64,000 bases of DNA. Source: Rouxiella sp. S1S-2 (GTDB taxonomy: Bacteria; Pseudomonadota; Gammaproteobacteria; Enterobacterales; Enterobacteriaceae). Shown piece after piece: positions 55,450 to 63,768 of this stretch (position 1 is the first letter of the stretch; every line of letters starts with the position of its first letter). Both the position numbers and the translations under genes were made by a program. The stretch covers positions 1,984,001-2,048,000 of the forward strand of contig NZ_WFKL01000001.1 in NCBI RefSeq assembly GCF_009208105.1, in the 5' to 3' direction. The notes below the pieces were generated by a model, which saw nothing but the letters and a program-made list of their open reading frames with translations, was not told where the DNA came from and made no database searches.

Positions 55450-56648
55450 CCACCCACAACGCTTCTCGTCCGCTTCAAGGGGTGAAGGTTCTCGACCTTT
55501 CCCGTGTGCTGGCCGGTCCTTACTGCGCCTCTTTGCTCAATGATTTAGGGGCGGAAGTGACCAAGATTGAAATGCCAGGAACGGGGGATGACTCCCGCGC
55601 TTTCACACCGCATCTACACGGTGAAAGTAGCTATTTCATGCTGCTCAATCATGGCAAAAAGAGCCTGACCCTGAATCTGAAATCGCCTGAAGGTCGTGCC
55701 TTGTTAGAGCAGCTTATCGAGAGTGCCGACGTCTTGGTCGAAAATTTCCGTCCCGGAGTCACTTCAAGACTCGGCCTCGACTATGACGCGGTTAAAAAGA
55801 TCAACCCGAAGCTGATTTACGCCAGTATTTCTGGCTTTGGTCAGCAGGGACCGCTTGCGCACAAGGCAGCCTATGACCACGTGATCCAGGCGATGGGCGG
55901 TATTATGCAGGTCACCGGCTGGGCAAACGGCGAACCGACGCGGGTGGGGGATGCGATTGGCGACGTGGTCTCTGGTCTTTACTGCTCATGGGGGATCCTT
56001 GCGGCGCTTTTACAACGCGGGATAACCGGTCAGGGGCAGCACATTGATGTTGCCATGCTCGATGCCATGGTCTCGATGCAAATGGTTTCACTGACTCAAT
56101 TGTTGGGCGGAATGCCACTAGCCGGACGCTTGGGCAATTCGCATCCGATCAGCGCACCGATGGACAGCTATCGCGCCGCCGATGGTTATCTGGTCATCGC
56201 GGTGGCCAATGACAGCCTTTTCCGCCGTCTGGCAGAGGCCATCGGCAAACCCGAGCTGACGCAAGACGCGCGATTTGCCGCTGACCCGCAGCGGCTCAAA
56301 CATCAATACGAACTGCGGGTGCTGATTGAAGCGTGGTTACACGATAAATCAATCGTTGAAGCGCTGGCGTTACTCGATCAATTTGGCATTCCTGCCGCGC
56401 CGGTTTGGGGGCTGGATGAAGTATTGAAAAGCCCGCACGTGGTCGAACGGGGATTATTACATCAGGTTATTCATCCGGTTGCCGGTGAAGTGACTATTTT
56501 ACCGCAGCCGGTAAAAATGAGCGGCATGACTGAGCTACCAGAATTAATGCCACCAAGACTGGGCGAACACACCCGTGAAATTCTCGGTGAAAGGCTCGGT
56601 CTTTCAGCGGCGGAGATGGATAAACTTCAGCAGCAGGGCGTCATTTAG
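55446..56648 (+). CDS. Class III (CaiB/BaiF-type) CoA-transferase
   Basis: A 400-residue family III CoA-transferase. N-terminal GVKVLDLSRVLAGPYCASLL and LGAEVTKIE, central ASISGFGQQGPL and GDAIGDVVSG, and the catalytic Asp206 in VAMLDAMVS. These enzymes move CoA between carboxylic acids. In this operon the likely acceptor is the aryl-acrylate released by the lyase. CaiB acts likewise on carnitine, but the lyase next door argues for a different substrate. The start overlaps the lyase stop (ATGA). Confidence 0.9.
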   Translation: MTTHNASRPLQGVKVLDLSRVLAGPYCASLLNDLGAEVTKIEMPGTGDDSRAFTPHLHGESSYFMLLNHGKKSLTLNLKSPEGRALLEQLIESADVLVENFRPGVTSRLGLDYDAVKKINPKLIYASISGFGQQGPLAHKAAYDHVIQAMGGIMQVTGWANGEPTRVGDAIGDVVSGLYCSWGILAALLQRGITGQGQHIDVAMLDAMVSMQMVSLTQLLGGMPLAGRLGNSHPISAPMDSYRAADGYLVIAVANDSLFRRLAEAIGKPELTQDARFAADPQRLKHQYELRVLIEAWLHDKSIVEALALLDQFGIPAAPVWGLDEVLKSPHVVERGLLHQVIHPVAGEVTILPQPVKMSGMTELPELMPPRLGEHTREILGERLGLSAAEMDKLQQQGVI

Positions 56649-56663
56649 GTGAGGATAGAGTCA

Positions 56664-57557
56664 ATGGAATCAACGCAAATCGCAGTGATTGGTGCGGGCA
56701 CCATGGGGGCAAGGATCGCCGCCGTATTCGCCGCCAAGGGCTTTAAGGTTTCTCTTTATTCGCGCACGGAGCAATCGCTGCACAATGCGGCTAAGGTTAT
56801 CGATAGCATTCAGTCAGGGCTGGCCTCGTCCGTCATCTTCACTACCTCTTTACGTGAAAGTTTACAGGACGCAAAAATTGTTTCCGAGAACATTGCGGAG
56901 GCTCTGGCGCTTAAACAGCAGCTGTTTCAAGAGATTGAAAAGTACGTTAGCGATGACTGTCTGCTTACCACCAATACCTCCAGCGTGCCGGTGGGGCAGA
57001 TTGCCAAAGTCTTGGCTACGCCCGCCAGATTTATTGGTTTGCACTGGTTCAACCCCGCAGACGTGATGCCGATGGTTGAAATTGTTTGTGGCCCTGAAAC
57101 ACACGAAGAGACCCGCAGGCAGGCCGAGACGCTTTGCGCGCTTCTCGACAAGCAAACGGTGACCATCAATAAGGAAGCGCCGGGGTTTATCGTCAACCGC
57201 CTGCAGTACGCTATGCTGCGCGAGGCTCTGCATCTGGTCACCGCCGGGATTGGCAGTATTGAGGATGTCGATTTCGCGGTGCAAAGCACGCTGGCCCCGC
57301 GTTGGTCGGCAATGGGGCCGCTCAAACTGATGGATTTTGCCGGACTGGATACGGTGAAGAACGTGGCCGCAATTTTATTACCCGAGTTGTCCAATGACAA
57401 TGTGTTGCCGCCGTGGCTGCTGCAACGCGTTGAGCAGGGAAAACTCGGCACTAAAAGCGGTGAAGGGTTTTACCGCTGGAGCGCAGATGAAATCGAGCAA
57501 GGCCTGCAGCACCGCAACGACACCGTTCGGTCAATCAACGGGATGCAAAAATCATGA
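56664..57557 (+). CDS. 3-hydroxyacyl-CoA dehydrogenase
   Basis: A 297-residue NAD-dependent dehydrogenase of the 3HCDH family. Rossmann motif GAGTMG at residues 10-15. The catalytic set Ser106 (TNTSSVP), His127 (GLHWFNPA), Glu139 (MVEIV) and Asn in FIVNRLQY is intact with family spacing. The C-terminal helical domain includes MGPLKLMDFAGLDTV. I chose the ATG at 56664 with GAGG upstream. A GTG five codons earlier is open but abuts the previous stop. It should oxidise the hydrated CoA intermediate to a 3-ketoacyl-CoA. The carnitine dehydrogenase subgroup shares this fold and cannot be fully excluded. Confidence 0.9.
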   Translation: MESTQIAVIGAGTMGARIAAVFAAKGFKVSLYSRTEQSLHNAAKVIDSIQSGLASSVIFTTSLRESLQDAKIVSENIAEALALKQQLFQEIEKYVSDDCLLTTNTSSVPVGQIAKVLATPARFIGLHWFNPADVMPMVEIVCGPETHEETRRQAETLCALLDKQTVTINKEAPGFIVNRLQYAMLREALHLVTAGIGSIEDVDFAVQSTLAPRWSAMGPLKLMDFAGLDTVKNVAAILLPELSNDNVLPPWLLQRVEQGKLGTKSGEGFYRWSADEIEQGLQHRNDTVRSINGMQKS

Positions 57558-58324
57558 GTGAGCTTATCACCTGCGAGCATCATCAGGGGGTCGCGCATAT
57601 TGGTCTTAATCGACCTGAAAAATTAAACGCCCTCAGCGCTGAAATGCTCACTCAATTATTGGACACGTTGCTTGAGTTGGATGCGGATAAATTGACCCGC
57701 GCGGTAGTTATTTCTGGGTCTTCGCGCGCCTTTGCCGCTGGCGCTGATACCGGAACGCTGGCAACTGCCTCGGCAATTGCGCTGTATACTAGCGGTTTTA
57801 GTGAGAAATGGGACAGCATTGCGGCAATTAATAAACCCATTATTGCGGCGTTATCCGGCTATGCGCTGGGTGGCGGCCTTGAGTTGGCTCTGTTGTGCGA
57901 TATAGTCATTGCCGATGAGACCGCCATTTTTGGCTTGCCGGAAACGCATATTGGTATTATTCCCGGCGCGGGAGGCACCCAGCGTCTGGTGAAAGCGGTC
58001 GGAAAATCACTGGCGATGGAGATGATCCTCGCGGGACGTAAATTAAATGCCGATGAAGCACTCTCTTTTGGTTTAATTAGCCGAATGACTTCCCCTGAGC
58101 AATTGATAGAGCAGGCATTAAAGATAGCTCAGAACATTTGCCGTGCCTCGCCGTTAGCAAATTTGATGGCAAAACGCGCCGTGCTCGCCAGTTTTGATAT
58201 GGGGTTAACGGCCGGTGTCAGCTATGAACGTTCGCTTTCGGCGCTGATTGCCGCCAGTGAAGACAGAACTGAAGGCATGAGAGCGCTGTCGGCGAAAGAG
58301 CAGGGGAAATTTACGGGCGACTGA
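57554..58324 (+). CDS. Enoyl-CoA hydratase (crotonase family)
   Basis: A 256-residue crotonase-fold protein. Oxyanion-hole strands are SSRAFAAGADTG (near 57-68) and YALGGGLE (103-110). Both hydratase glutamates are present: Glu110 in GGGLELALLCDI and Glu130 in FGLPETHIGIIPGAGG. KSLAMEMILAGRKLNADEAL is typical of true hydratases. It should add water to an aryl-acryloyl-CoA. The start overlaps the dehydrogenase stop (ATGA). The C-terminus ends KEQGKFTGD rather than the usual FKNK-type tail. Confidence 0.9.
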   Translation: MSELITCEHHQGVAHIGLNRPEKLNALSAEMLTQLLDTLLELDADKLTRAVVISGSSRAFAAGADTGTLATASAIALYTSGFSEKWDSIAAINKPIIAALSGYALGGGLELALLCDIVIADETAIFGLPETHIGIIPGAGGTQRLVKAVGKSLAMEMILAGRKLNADEALSFGLISRMTSPEQLIEQALKIAQNICRASPLANLMAKRAVLASFDMGLTAGVSYERSLSALIAASEDRTEGMRALSAKEQGKFTGD

Positions 58325-58383
58325 TTTGTCGGTGAACAATGTATTCGCGAAGCGCTCGCAGTGCACAACGGAAGGTGAGAATA

Positions 58384-59133
58384 ATGTCAGCAAATAAAAC
58401 GTTATCAGAGGTGATTGCTGAGACTGGGGATGAACCCTCTCCGCTCTACAAGCAGGTTAAGCAGGGCATCATAAATCAGATCCTTCACGGGCACTGGCAG
58501 CCGCATCAGCGCGTGCCGTCCGAAAGTGAGTTGGTCTCTGAGCTTGGGTTTAGCCGGATGACGATTAATCGGGCACTGCGAGAATTATCCACCGAAGGGT
58601 ATCTGCTGCGTTTACAAGGCGTCGGGACTTTTGTGAATGAGATGAAAGCCTTCACGCCGATGCTTGAAGTCAATAATATTTCAGATGAAATAAAGAGCCG
58701 CGGGCATTTTCATACCTCGCGGGTTTTACTTATTCAAAAACAAACGGCCAGCGACAGTCAGGCGATGCAATTTAATCTCCGCCCGGGGAGTCAATTGTTT
58801 CATTCGGTGATTGTGCACTATGAAAATGATAATCCGGTGCAGTTAGAGGACAGGGTGGTTAACCCGGAAGTCGCGCCGCTTTATTTACAGCAAGACTTCA
58901 CCAAAACCACGCCTTTTGCCTATCTATCACAGTTGGCGCCTCTTACAGCGGGTGAGCATACCGTTGAAGCGGTTATCGCCAATGAAGAAGAGCAGCGATT
59001 GCTGCAAATCAATAAGACCGAAGCCTGCCTGCAAATACTGCGCCGCACCTGGCATCAGGAAAAAGTCGTGACCTGCGCACGGCTACTCTATCCGGGCGGA
59101 CGCTATAAAATGTTTGGGCGATTTCAGAAGTAA
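58384..59133 (+). CDS. HutC-subfamily GntR repressor
   Basis: A 249-residue regulator. The N-terminal winged helix (residues ~18-85) has PLYKQVKQGIINQILHGHW and RVPSESELVSELGFSRMTI. The C-terminal UTRA domain (~95-245) ends like HutC: CLQILRRTWHQEKVVTCARL then YPGGRYKMFGRF. HutC represses hut genes and is released by urocanate. Here no hutU, hutI or hutG lies nearby, so this copy most likely senses a urocanate-like product of the MIO-less lyase. I chose the ATG at 58384, preceded by GGAAGGTGAG, over an upstream ATG. It follows the hydratase by 59 bp with no terminator between. Confidence 0.88.
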   Translation: MSANKTLSEVIAETGDEPSPLYKQVKQGIINQILHGHWQPHQRVPSESELVSELGFSRMTINRALRELSTEGYLLRLQGVGTFVNEMKAFTPMLEVNNISDEIKSRGHFHTSRVLLIQKQTASDSQAMQFNLRPGSQLFHSVIVHYENDNPVQLEDRVVNPEVAPLYLQQDFTKTTPFAYLSQLAPLTAGEHTVEAVIANEEEQRLLQINKTEACLQILRRTWHQEKVVTCARLLYPGGRYKMFGRFQK

Positions 59134-59232
59134 GTCAGCAAGCCCCGCTGGTTTTAGAGGAATCTTTTAGCTTAAAATTGATGTAATATGCTCGCTTGCG
59201 CAGCGTCAGGTGTGGCACTTTTAGTGGCATAC

Positions 59233-59261
59233 TTGACACAATAATGTGTGACAGATTATAG
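59233..59261 (+). promoter_or_regulatory. rluB promoter
   Basis: Consensus -35 TTGACA (59233-59238), a 17-bp spacer and -10 TTATAG (59256-59261), about 80 bp upstream of the rluB ATG. It restarts transcription after the inserted cluster. Confidence 0.7.
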
Positions 59262-59341
59262 AGTTAGGGCCAAAATCGCCGTAACTTATTGAAAGTAGAA
59301 TAGACAATGACGCCTGTGAAGGCGACAAAAGAGGCTGCTCA

Positions 59342-60571
59342 ATGAGCGAGAAGTTTAATTCCAATAAGCAAAGAAACGATAAATTTTCATCTGATAAGCC
59401 ACGCTCCCAGCGCAGTGATTCAGACAAGCCGCGCGGCAAAAAGCCCGGCGCCGAAAAATCCCGTATAGAAACTGCCCGCGGTGGAAAGTCCACGGCGGAG
59501 AAATCAGGTGCAGCCAATGCTCGCACCGACAAGTTACGTAGCGACAAGCCGCGTAACGGCAAACCACAGGGCGATAAGCCGCGCACTAACAAGCCGCGCA
59601 GTGAATCCCTGATCGTTAAAAAAGTCAGCGATGAAGAAGTCGATGACGCACCGAAATACGAAAAGCCCAAGAACTCTGTCGACGATGGTGAAGGTCTGCA
59701 AAGCGAGAAGCTGCAGAAAGTCCTCGCCCGCGCAGGTCACGGTTCTCGTCGTGAAGTTGAAGCGATGATTCAGGCTGGACGCGTCAGCGTTGACGGTAAA
59801 ATTTCTACCCTCGGCGACCGCGTTGAAATGACCGCAGGCACCAAGATCCGTCTTGACGGCCACGTGCTGTCAATCATTGAAGCTCAGGACACCGTATGCC
59901 GCGTGCTGGCCTACTACAAGCCAGAAGGCGAACTCTGTACTCGCAGTGATCCGGAAGGCCGTCCGACCGTGTTCGACAGACTGCCAAAAATGCGTGGTTC
60001 ACGTTGGGTTGCCGTAGGCCGCCTTGACGTCAACACCTCAGGCCTGCTGTTGTTCACCACCGACGGTGAGCTGGCTAACCGCCTGATGCACCCAAGCCGT
60101 GAAGTTGAACGCGAATATGCTGTGCGCGTATTTGGTCAGATTGACGATGAAAAAATCAAACAGCTGAGCCGTGGCGTGCAGCTCGAAGACGGTCCTGCTG
60201 CTTTCCGCACTATTAAATACCAGGGCGGAGAAGGGCTGAACCAGTGGTACAACGTGACGCTGACAGAGGGCCGTAACCGTGAGGTTCGTCGTCTGTGGGA
60301 AGCCGTTGGCGTTCAGGTTAGCCGTTTGATCCGCGTTCGCTATGGCGACCTGAACTTGCCTAAAGGCCTGCCTCGCGGCGGTTATAAAGAGCTGGATCTG
60401 CCGGACATCAACTATCTGCGTCAGCTGGTTGAAATGAGCGAAGAGACGGTGAGCAAGATGCCGGTCGAGCGCGATCGTCGTCGTGTTAAAGCCAACCAGA
60501 TCCGCCGTGCGGTTAAACGCCACACTCAGGTTGCGCCTTCGCGTCGCAGCAACGGTCCAGCCAAGCGTTAA
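59342..60571 (+). CDS. rluB: 23S rRNA pseudouridine(2605) synthase RluB with extended N-terminus
   Basis: A 409-residue RsuA/RluB-type pseudouridine synthase that modifies U2605 in 23S rRNA. The family body begins at residue 121 ([20 protein letters not shown]): S4 RNA-binding domain ~121-170, then the catalytic domain with Asp229 in [14 protein letters not shown]. The first 120 residues are an additional low-complexity region rich in Lys, Arg, Ser, Asp and Pro, with repeated DKPR units. E. coli RluB lacks it, having its start at the equivalent of residue 120. GAGG lies before the ATG at 59342, and no closer start has a good site. Confidence 0.95.
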   Translation: MSEKFNSNKQRNDKFSSDKPRSQRSDSDKPRGKKPGAEKSRIETARGGKSTAEKSGAANARTDKLRSDKPRNGKPQGDKPRTNKPRSESLIVKKVSDEEVDDAPKYEKPKNSVDDGEGLQSEKLQKVLARAGHGSRREVEAMIQAGRVSVDGKISTLGDRVEMTAGTKIRLDGHVLSIIEAQDTVCRVLAYYKPEGELCTRSDPEGRPTVFDRLPKMRGSRWVAVGRLDVNTSGLLLFTTDGELANRLMHPSREVEREYAVRVFGQIDDEKIKQLSRGVQLEDGPAAFRTIKYQGGEGLNQWYNVTLTEGRNREVRRLWEAVGVQVSRLIRVRYGDLNLPKGLPRGGYKELDLPDINYLRQLVEMSEETVSKMPVERDRRRVKANQIRRAVKRHTQVAPSRRSNGPAKR

Positions 60572-60593
60572 TCTCGCCAGCTTGATCAAAATA

Positions 60594-60624
60594 AAAACCG
60601 CAGCCAGAAGCTGCGGTTTTTTTT
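60594..60624. terminator. Terminator between rluB and btuR
   Basis: Stem AACCGCAGC/GCTGCGGTT with flanking A run on the left and T8 on the right. It serves the convergent rluB and btuR genes. Confidence 0.88.
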
Positions 60625-60646
60625 GGTCCGTATCTTGATAACGCGA

Positions 60647-61237
60647 TTACCAGTCAATGCCCTGCTGGGCCATAATCCCTGCATCAAAGGCATGTTTCAC
60701 AGGACGTAGCTCGCTAACGGTGTCGGCCAGCTCAAGCAGACTGCGATGGCAGCCTCGTCCGGTGATAATTACCGTCTGATGCGACGGCCGCGCATTCAGC
60801 GCATCGATCACTTCTTGCAGGTCGAGGTAGCCGAAGCTGACCATGTAGGTCAGTTCATCGAGTACCACCAAATTAAGCGAGGCATCGGCAAGCATGCGTT
60901 TTCCATGCTGCCAGACGGCCTGACAGGCCAGCGTATCGGTCTCTTTATTCTGTGTATCCCAGGTAAAACCGGTCGCCATTACCTGAAATTCGACGCCGTG
61001 CGGCTCCAGCAGATTACGCTCACCGTTGGGCCATTCGCCCTTGATAAACTGGATAACACCCGCGCGTTGGCCGTGTCCGACTGCGCGGGTCACAGTGCCG
61101 AAAGCGCCGGTAGTTTTACCTTTGCCGTTGCCGGTCAAGACTATCAAAATCCCGCGTGCTTCTTTTGCGGCTTCGATGCGGGCATCAACCTGTTCTTTTA
61201 GTTTCTGCTGACGCTGCTGGTGGCGGTCTGTGCTCAT
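60647..61237 (-). CDS. btuR: Cob(I)yrinic acid a,c-diamide adenosyltransferase
   Basis: A 196-residue CobA/CobO/BtuR-type enzyme that adenosylates cob(I)alamin for coenzyme B12 assembly or salvage. It has the P-loop LTGNGKGKTTGAFG near residues 33-46, the corrin-binding region FIKGEWPNGERNLL, and VVLDELTYMVSFGYL and GRGCHRSLLELAD. I chose the ATG at 61237 (MSTDRHQQRQQ), which matches the E. coli length. An upstream in-frame start would add 29 Pro/Ala-rich residues that overlap yciK. It lies 13 bp downstream of the yciK stop. Confidence 0.96.
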   Translation of the reverse strand: MSTDRHQQRQQKLKEQVDARIEAAKEARGILIVLTGNGKGKTTGAFGTVTRAVGHGQRAGVIQFIKGEWPNGERNLLEPHGVEFQVMATGFTWDTQNKETDTLACQAVWQHGKRMLADASLNLVVLDELTYMVSFGYLDLQEVIDALNARPSHQTVIITGRGCHRSLLELADTVSELRPVKHAFDAGIMAQQGIDW

Positions 61238-61250
61238 ATTTTTACTCGAA

Positions 61251-62012
61251 TTATTCGGCTGCGCCGGGTTTACGACCGGGTTGGGCGTCATAACTGGTGC
61301 CGGTTTTACGGCGGCTGTCATCACCCATTAAATAAAGATAAAGTGGCATGATATCGGCCGGCGTTTTAAGTTTTTGACTGTCTTCTTTCGGGAACGCAGA
61401 TGCCCGCATACTGGTGCGCGTTCCACCCGGATTGATGCAATTAACCCGTAAGTTGGTCTGTTTATACTCATCGGCCAGCACCTGCATTAACCCTTCGGTG
61501 GCAAATTTTGACACCGCGTAGGTTCCCCAGCCGCTGCGGCCTTCACGGCCCACGCTGGAGGTGGTAAATACCAGAGAGGAACTGTGAGATTTTAATAGCA
61601 AAGGCAACAGACTTTGCGTCAGCATAAAGGCGGCATTAACGTTAACTTGCATCACGTCGTGCCAGTCTTGAAGTTGGATATCTTTAACCGGAACGATTTC
61701 GCCGAGCAGCCCGGCATTGTGCAGCACGCCGTCGAGGTGAGGCACCCATTGCGCAATACGTTCAGCAACCTGATGGCAGTCCTGCTGAGAGGCGTGCAGC
61801 AAATCGAGTGTGATAACCTCGGCGGGAAGCAGGCCTCTAGCGGCAATCTCCTGCTGAACGTTGAGCAGTTTGCTTTCAGTGCGGCCCAGTAAAATAATCT
61901 TCGCACCAAAGCGGGCGTAGGTCAGTGCGGCTTCGCGACCAATGCCATCACCGGCTCCGGTGACGAGGATGATACGTTGGCGGAGCAAGTCGGATTTAGG
62001 ATGATAATGCAC
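61251..62012 (-). CDS. yciK: YciK SDR-family oxidoreductase
   Basis: A 253-residue classical SDR. NAD(P)-binding GAGDGIGREAA at residues 20-30, NAG motif LHNAGLLGE near 94, catalytic Ser in VFTTSSVGREG, and YxxxK in WGTYAVSKFATEG. The C-terminus RRKTGTSYDAQPGRKPG is typical. The substrate is unknown. It precedes btuR in the same direction, as in E. coli, and is divergent from sohB. Confidence 0.95.
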   Translation of the reverse strand: MHYHPKSDLLRQRIILVTGAGDGIGREAALTYARFGAKIILLGRTESKLLNVQQEIAARGLLPAEVITLDLLHASQQDCHQVAERIAQWVPHLDGVLHNAGLLGEIVPVKDIQLQDWHDVMQVNVNAAFMLTQSLLPLLLKSHSSSLVFTTSSVGREGRSGWGTYAVSKFATEGLMQVLADEYKQTNLRVNCINPGGTRTSMRASAFPKEDSQKLKTPADIMPLYLYLMGDDSRRKTGTSYDAQPGRKPGAAE

Positions 62013-62380
62013 AGAAATTGTCCTCTATATAAGGTGCCGGGACGCGGAGGCAAAGGCCTTCAACGCATCATTACAACCCGTTTGCAGGGAGTAACAACCT
62101 CAACCGTGAACAAACGAATTGACAGAATTTGTAGTGTAAATGGATTAATAATTGCTGTTATATGCCTGAAATGGACATGACATTCAATGATTAACCCACT
62201 TTGTCGCAGATCATTTGTAACAAAATTGAATCTTATGCGCATCATGTTTAAACAACTTTACGCAATAAACGCGAAAATGCAGTGTCTCTTTGTTTCCAGG
62301 GCCTTTTCAGGCAAGACGCATCGGCAACGATTGTCTAGAATGAACGTTGTATCTTATCAGAATGTTAAAAGGCGGTATTT
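62013..62380. other. yciK-sohB divergent intergenic region
   Basis: About 370 bp, AT-rich in the right half. It should hold both divergent promoters. A TTGACA hexamer occurs near 62120, but without a -10 at standard distance. No small gene, repeat or RNA was recognised. Confidence 0.5.
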
Positions 62381-63424
62381 GTGGATTTACTTTCTCTGTA
62401 TGGGCTTTTTTTGGCCAAAATAGTCACTGTTGTAGTGGCCATCGGCGCACTCGTGGTGCTGTTTGTAGGACTCCGCCAGCGTAAATCATCAGGCAAGGGC
62501 GAGCTGCGTCTGACGGATTTAGGTGAAGAATATCGTGAAATGCAGCGTGAGATGCGTACCGCGCGTCTCACACCGGCTGAGCAAAAACTCAGCATTAAAG
62601 CTTTCAAAAAACAAGAAAAAACCGAATCTAAACTTAAAAAACAGCAGGCGAAAACAGGAGGCACACCGACCAAGGCTTGCCTTTACGTGCTCGATTTTAA
62701 AGGCAGCATGGACGCGCACGAAGTGACTTCGCTGCGTGAAGAGATCACGGCAGTGCTCGCCGTCGCCACCCCGCAGGATGAAGTGTTACTGCGTCTTGAA
62801 AGCCCGGGCGGCGTGGTGCACGGCTATGGCTTGGCGTCCTCACAGCTGGCGCGCCTGACCCAGGCCGGCATTCGTTTGACGGTGGCGGTTGATAAAGTCG
62901 CCGCCAGCGGTGGTTATATGATGGCCTGCGTTGCCGACCGCATCGTCGCCGCGCCGTTTGCCATTATTGGTTCCATCGGCGTAGTGGCACAGATCCCCAA
63001 CTTCAGCCGTTTACTGAAAAAGAGCAACATCGACGTCGAGCTGCACACCGCCGGTCAGTACAAGCGAACCTTAACGCTGTTTGGCGAAAACACCGAGGAA
63101 GGCCGTGAGAAATTCCGTGAAGACTTAAATGAAACTCACGTGTTGTTCAAAGAGTTCGTGCACGAACATCGTCCGTCTCTGGATATTGATTCTGTGGCGA
63201 CCGGTGAGCACTGGTTTGGGACGCAAGCGCGTGAAAAGGGGCTGGTTGATGCGATTGGCACCAGCGACGATTTACTTATTGCCGAAATGAAAAATCATGA
63301 AGTGATCGCGGTGCGTTATGCGCGTCGTAAACGCATGATGGATCGCTTTACCGGTAGCGCCGCAGAAAGCGTCGATCGCCTGTTTTTACGCTGGTTACAG
63401 CGAGGCGAAAAACCGCTTTTGTAA
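62381..63424 (+). CDS. sohB: SohB signal-peptide-peptidase-type inner-membrane protease
   Basis: A 347-residue S49-family serine protease. N-terminal membrane anchor (residues 7-31), a charged cytoplasmic or periplasmic linker to ~95, then the protease domain with the Ser176 nucleophile in AASGGYMMA and Lys228 in GQYKRTLT forming the Ser-Lys dyad. RLESPGGVVHGYG and GSIGVVAQIPN are the oxyanion and structural motifs. Start is GTG at 62381, preceded by AAAAGGCGG. The end is followed by a strong terminator. Confidence 0.96.
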   Translation: MDLLSLYGLFLAKIVTVVVAIGALVVLFVGLRQRKSSGKGELRLTDLGEEYREMQREMRTARLTPAEQKLSIKAFKKQEKTESKLKKQQAKTGGTPTKACLYVLDFKGSMDAHEVTSLREEITAVLAVATPQDEVLLRLESPGGVVHGYGLASSQLARLTQAGIRLTVAVDKVAASGGYMMACVADRIVAAPFAIIGSIGVVAQIPNFSRLLKKSNIDVELHTAGQYKRTLTLFGENTEEGREKFREDLNETHVLFKEFVHEHRPSLDIDSVATGEHWFGTQAREKGLVDAIGTSDDLLIAEMKNHEVIAVRYARRKRMMDRFTGSAAESVDRLFLRWLQRGEKPLL

Positions 63425-63432
63425 GTTTAATA

Positions 63433-63457
63433 AAAGGGACTTCGGTCCCTTTTTTTA
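63433..63457 (+). terminator. Intrinsic terminator after sohB
   Basis: Stem AAAGGGAC/GTCCCTTT with a TTCG tetraloop and a T7 tail, 8 bp past the sohB stop. Confidence 0.9.
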
Positions 63458-63516
63458 TCATCTAATGACTGTCTTTCTATTAATGAATAGACGCATCGCG
63501 TTGATGAAAAAATAAA

Positions 63517-63768
63517 CTATTTTTGCAGGTGGTATTTATCTGAAAAAAGATGGGCCAAGTGTTTAAACATATTAAAGACGGCAGTTGTTTTTGCGGTGGG
63601 TAATCCTTGTTGATCGAGGAAGAATTCTCCACGAAAAACCAAAACTTCGCCTTTTTGTTCAACTTCTGTTGCTATCATTCCCTGAAGATAATCGCCATGC
63701 TGGCGAATAACTTTATTTGCTTCTATAAGTAGTGCATCAGTACTTATTGCCACAGTGTGGGTCTGCAT
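63517..63768 (-). CDS. yciN: YciN, DUF2498 protein
   Basis: An 83-residue protein of unknown function. Conserved: [18 protein letters not shown] near residues 14-31 and [25 protein letters not shown] near 50-74. It resembles E. coli YciN in length and in the QGLPTAK core. It lies between sohB and topA there, and the order here is the same up to the window edge. Confidence 0.92.
   Translation of the reverse strand: MQTHTVAISTDALLIEANKVIRQHGDYLQGMIATEVEQKGEVLVFRGEFFLDQQGLPTAKTTAVFNMFKHLAHLFSDKYHLQK

Noticed and set aside
55446..58324. Reading the CoA-transferase, dehydrogenase and hydratase as a carnitine (cai-like) pathway
   Set aside because: There is no CaiA, CaiC or CaiT homologue, and the HAL-derived lyase and HutC-type regulator point to an aromatic betaine. 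It is kept only as an alternative.
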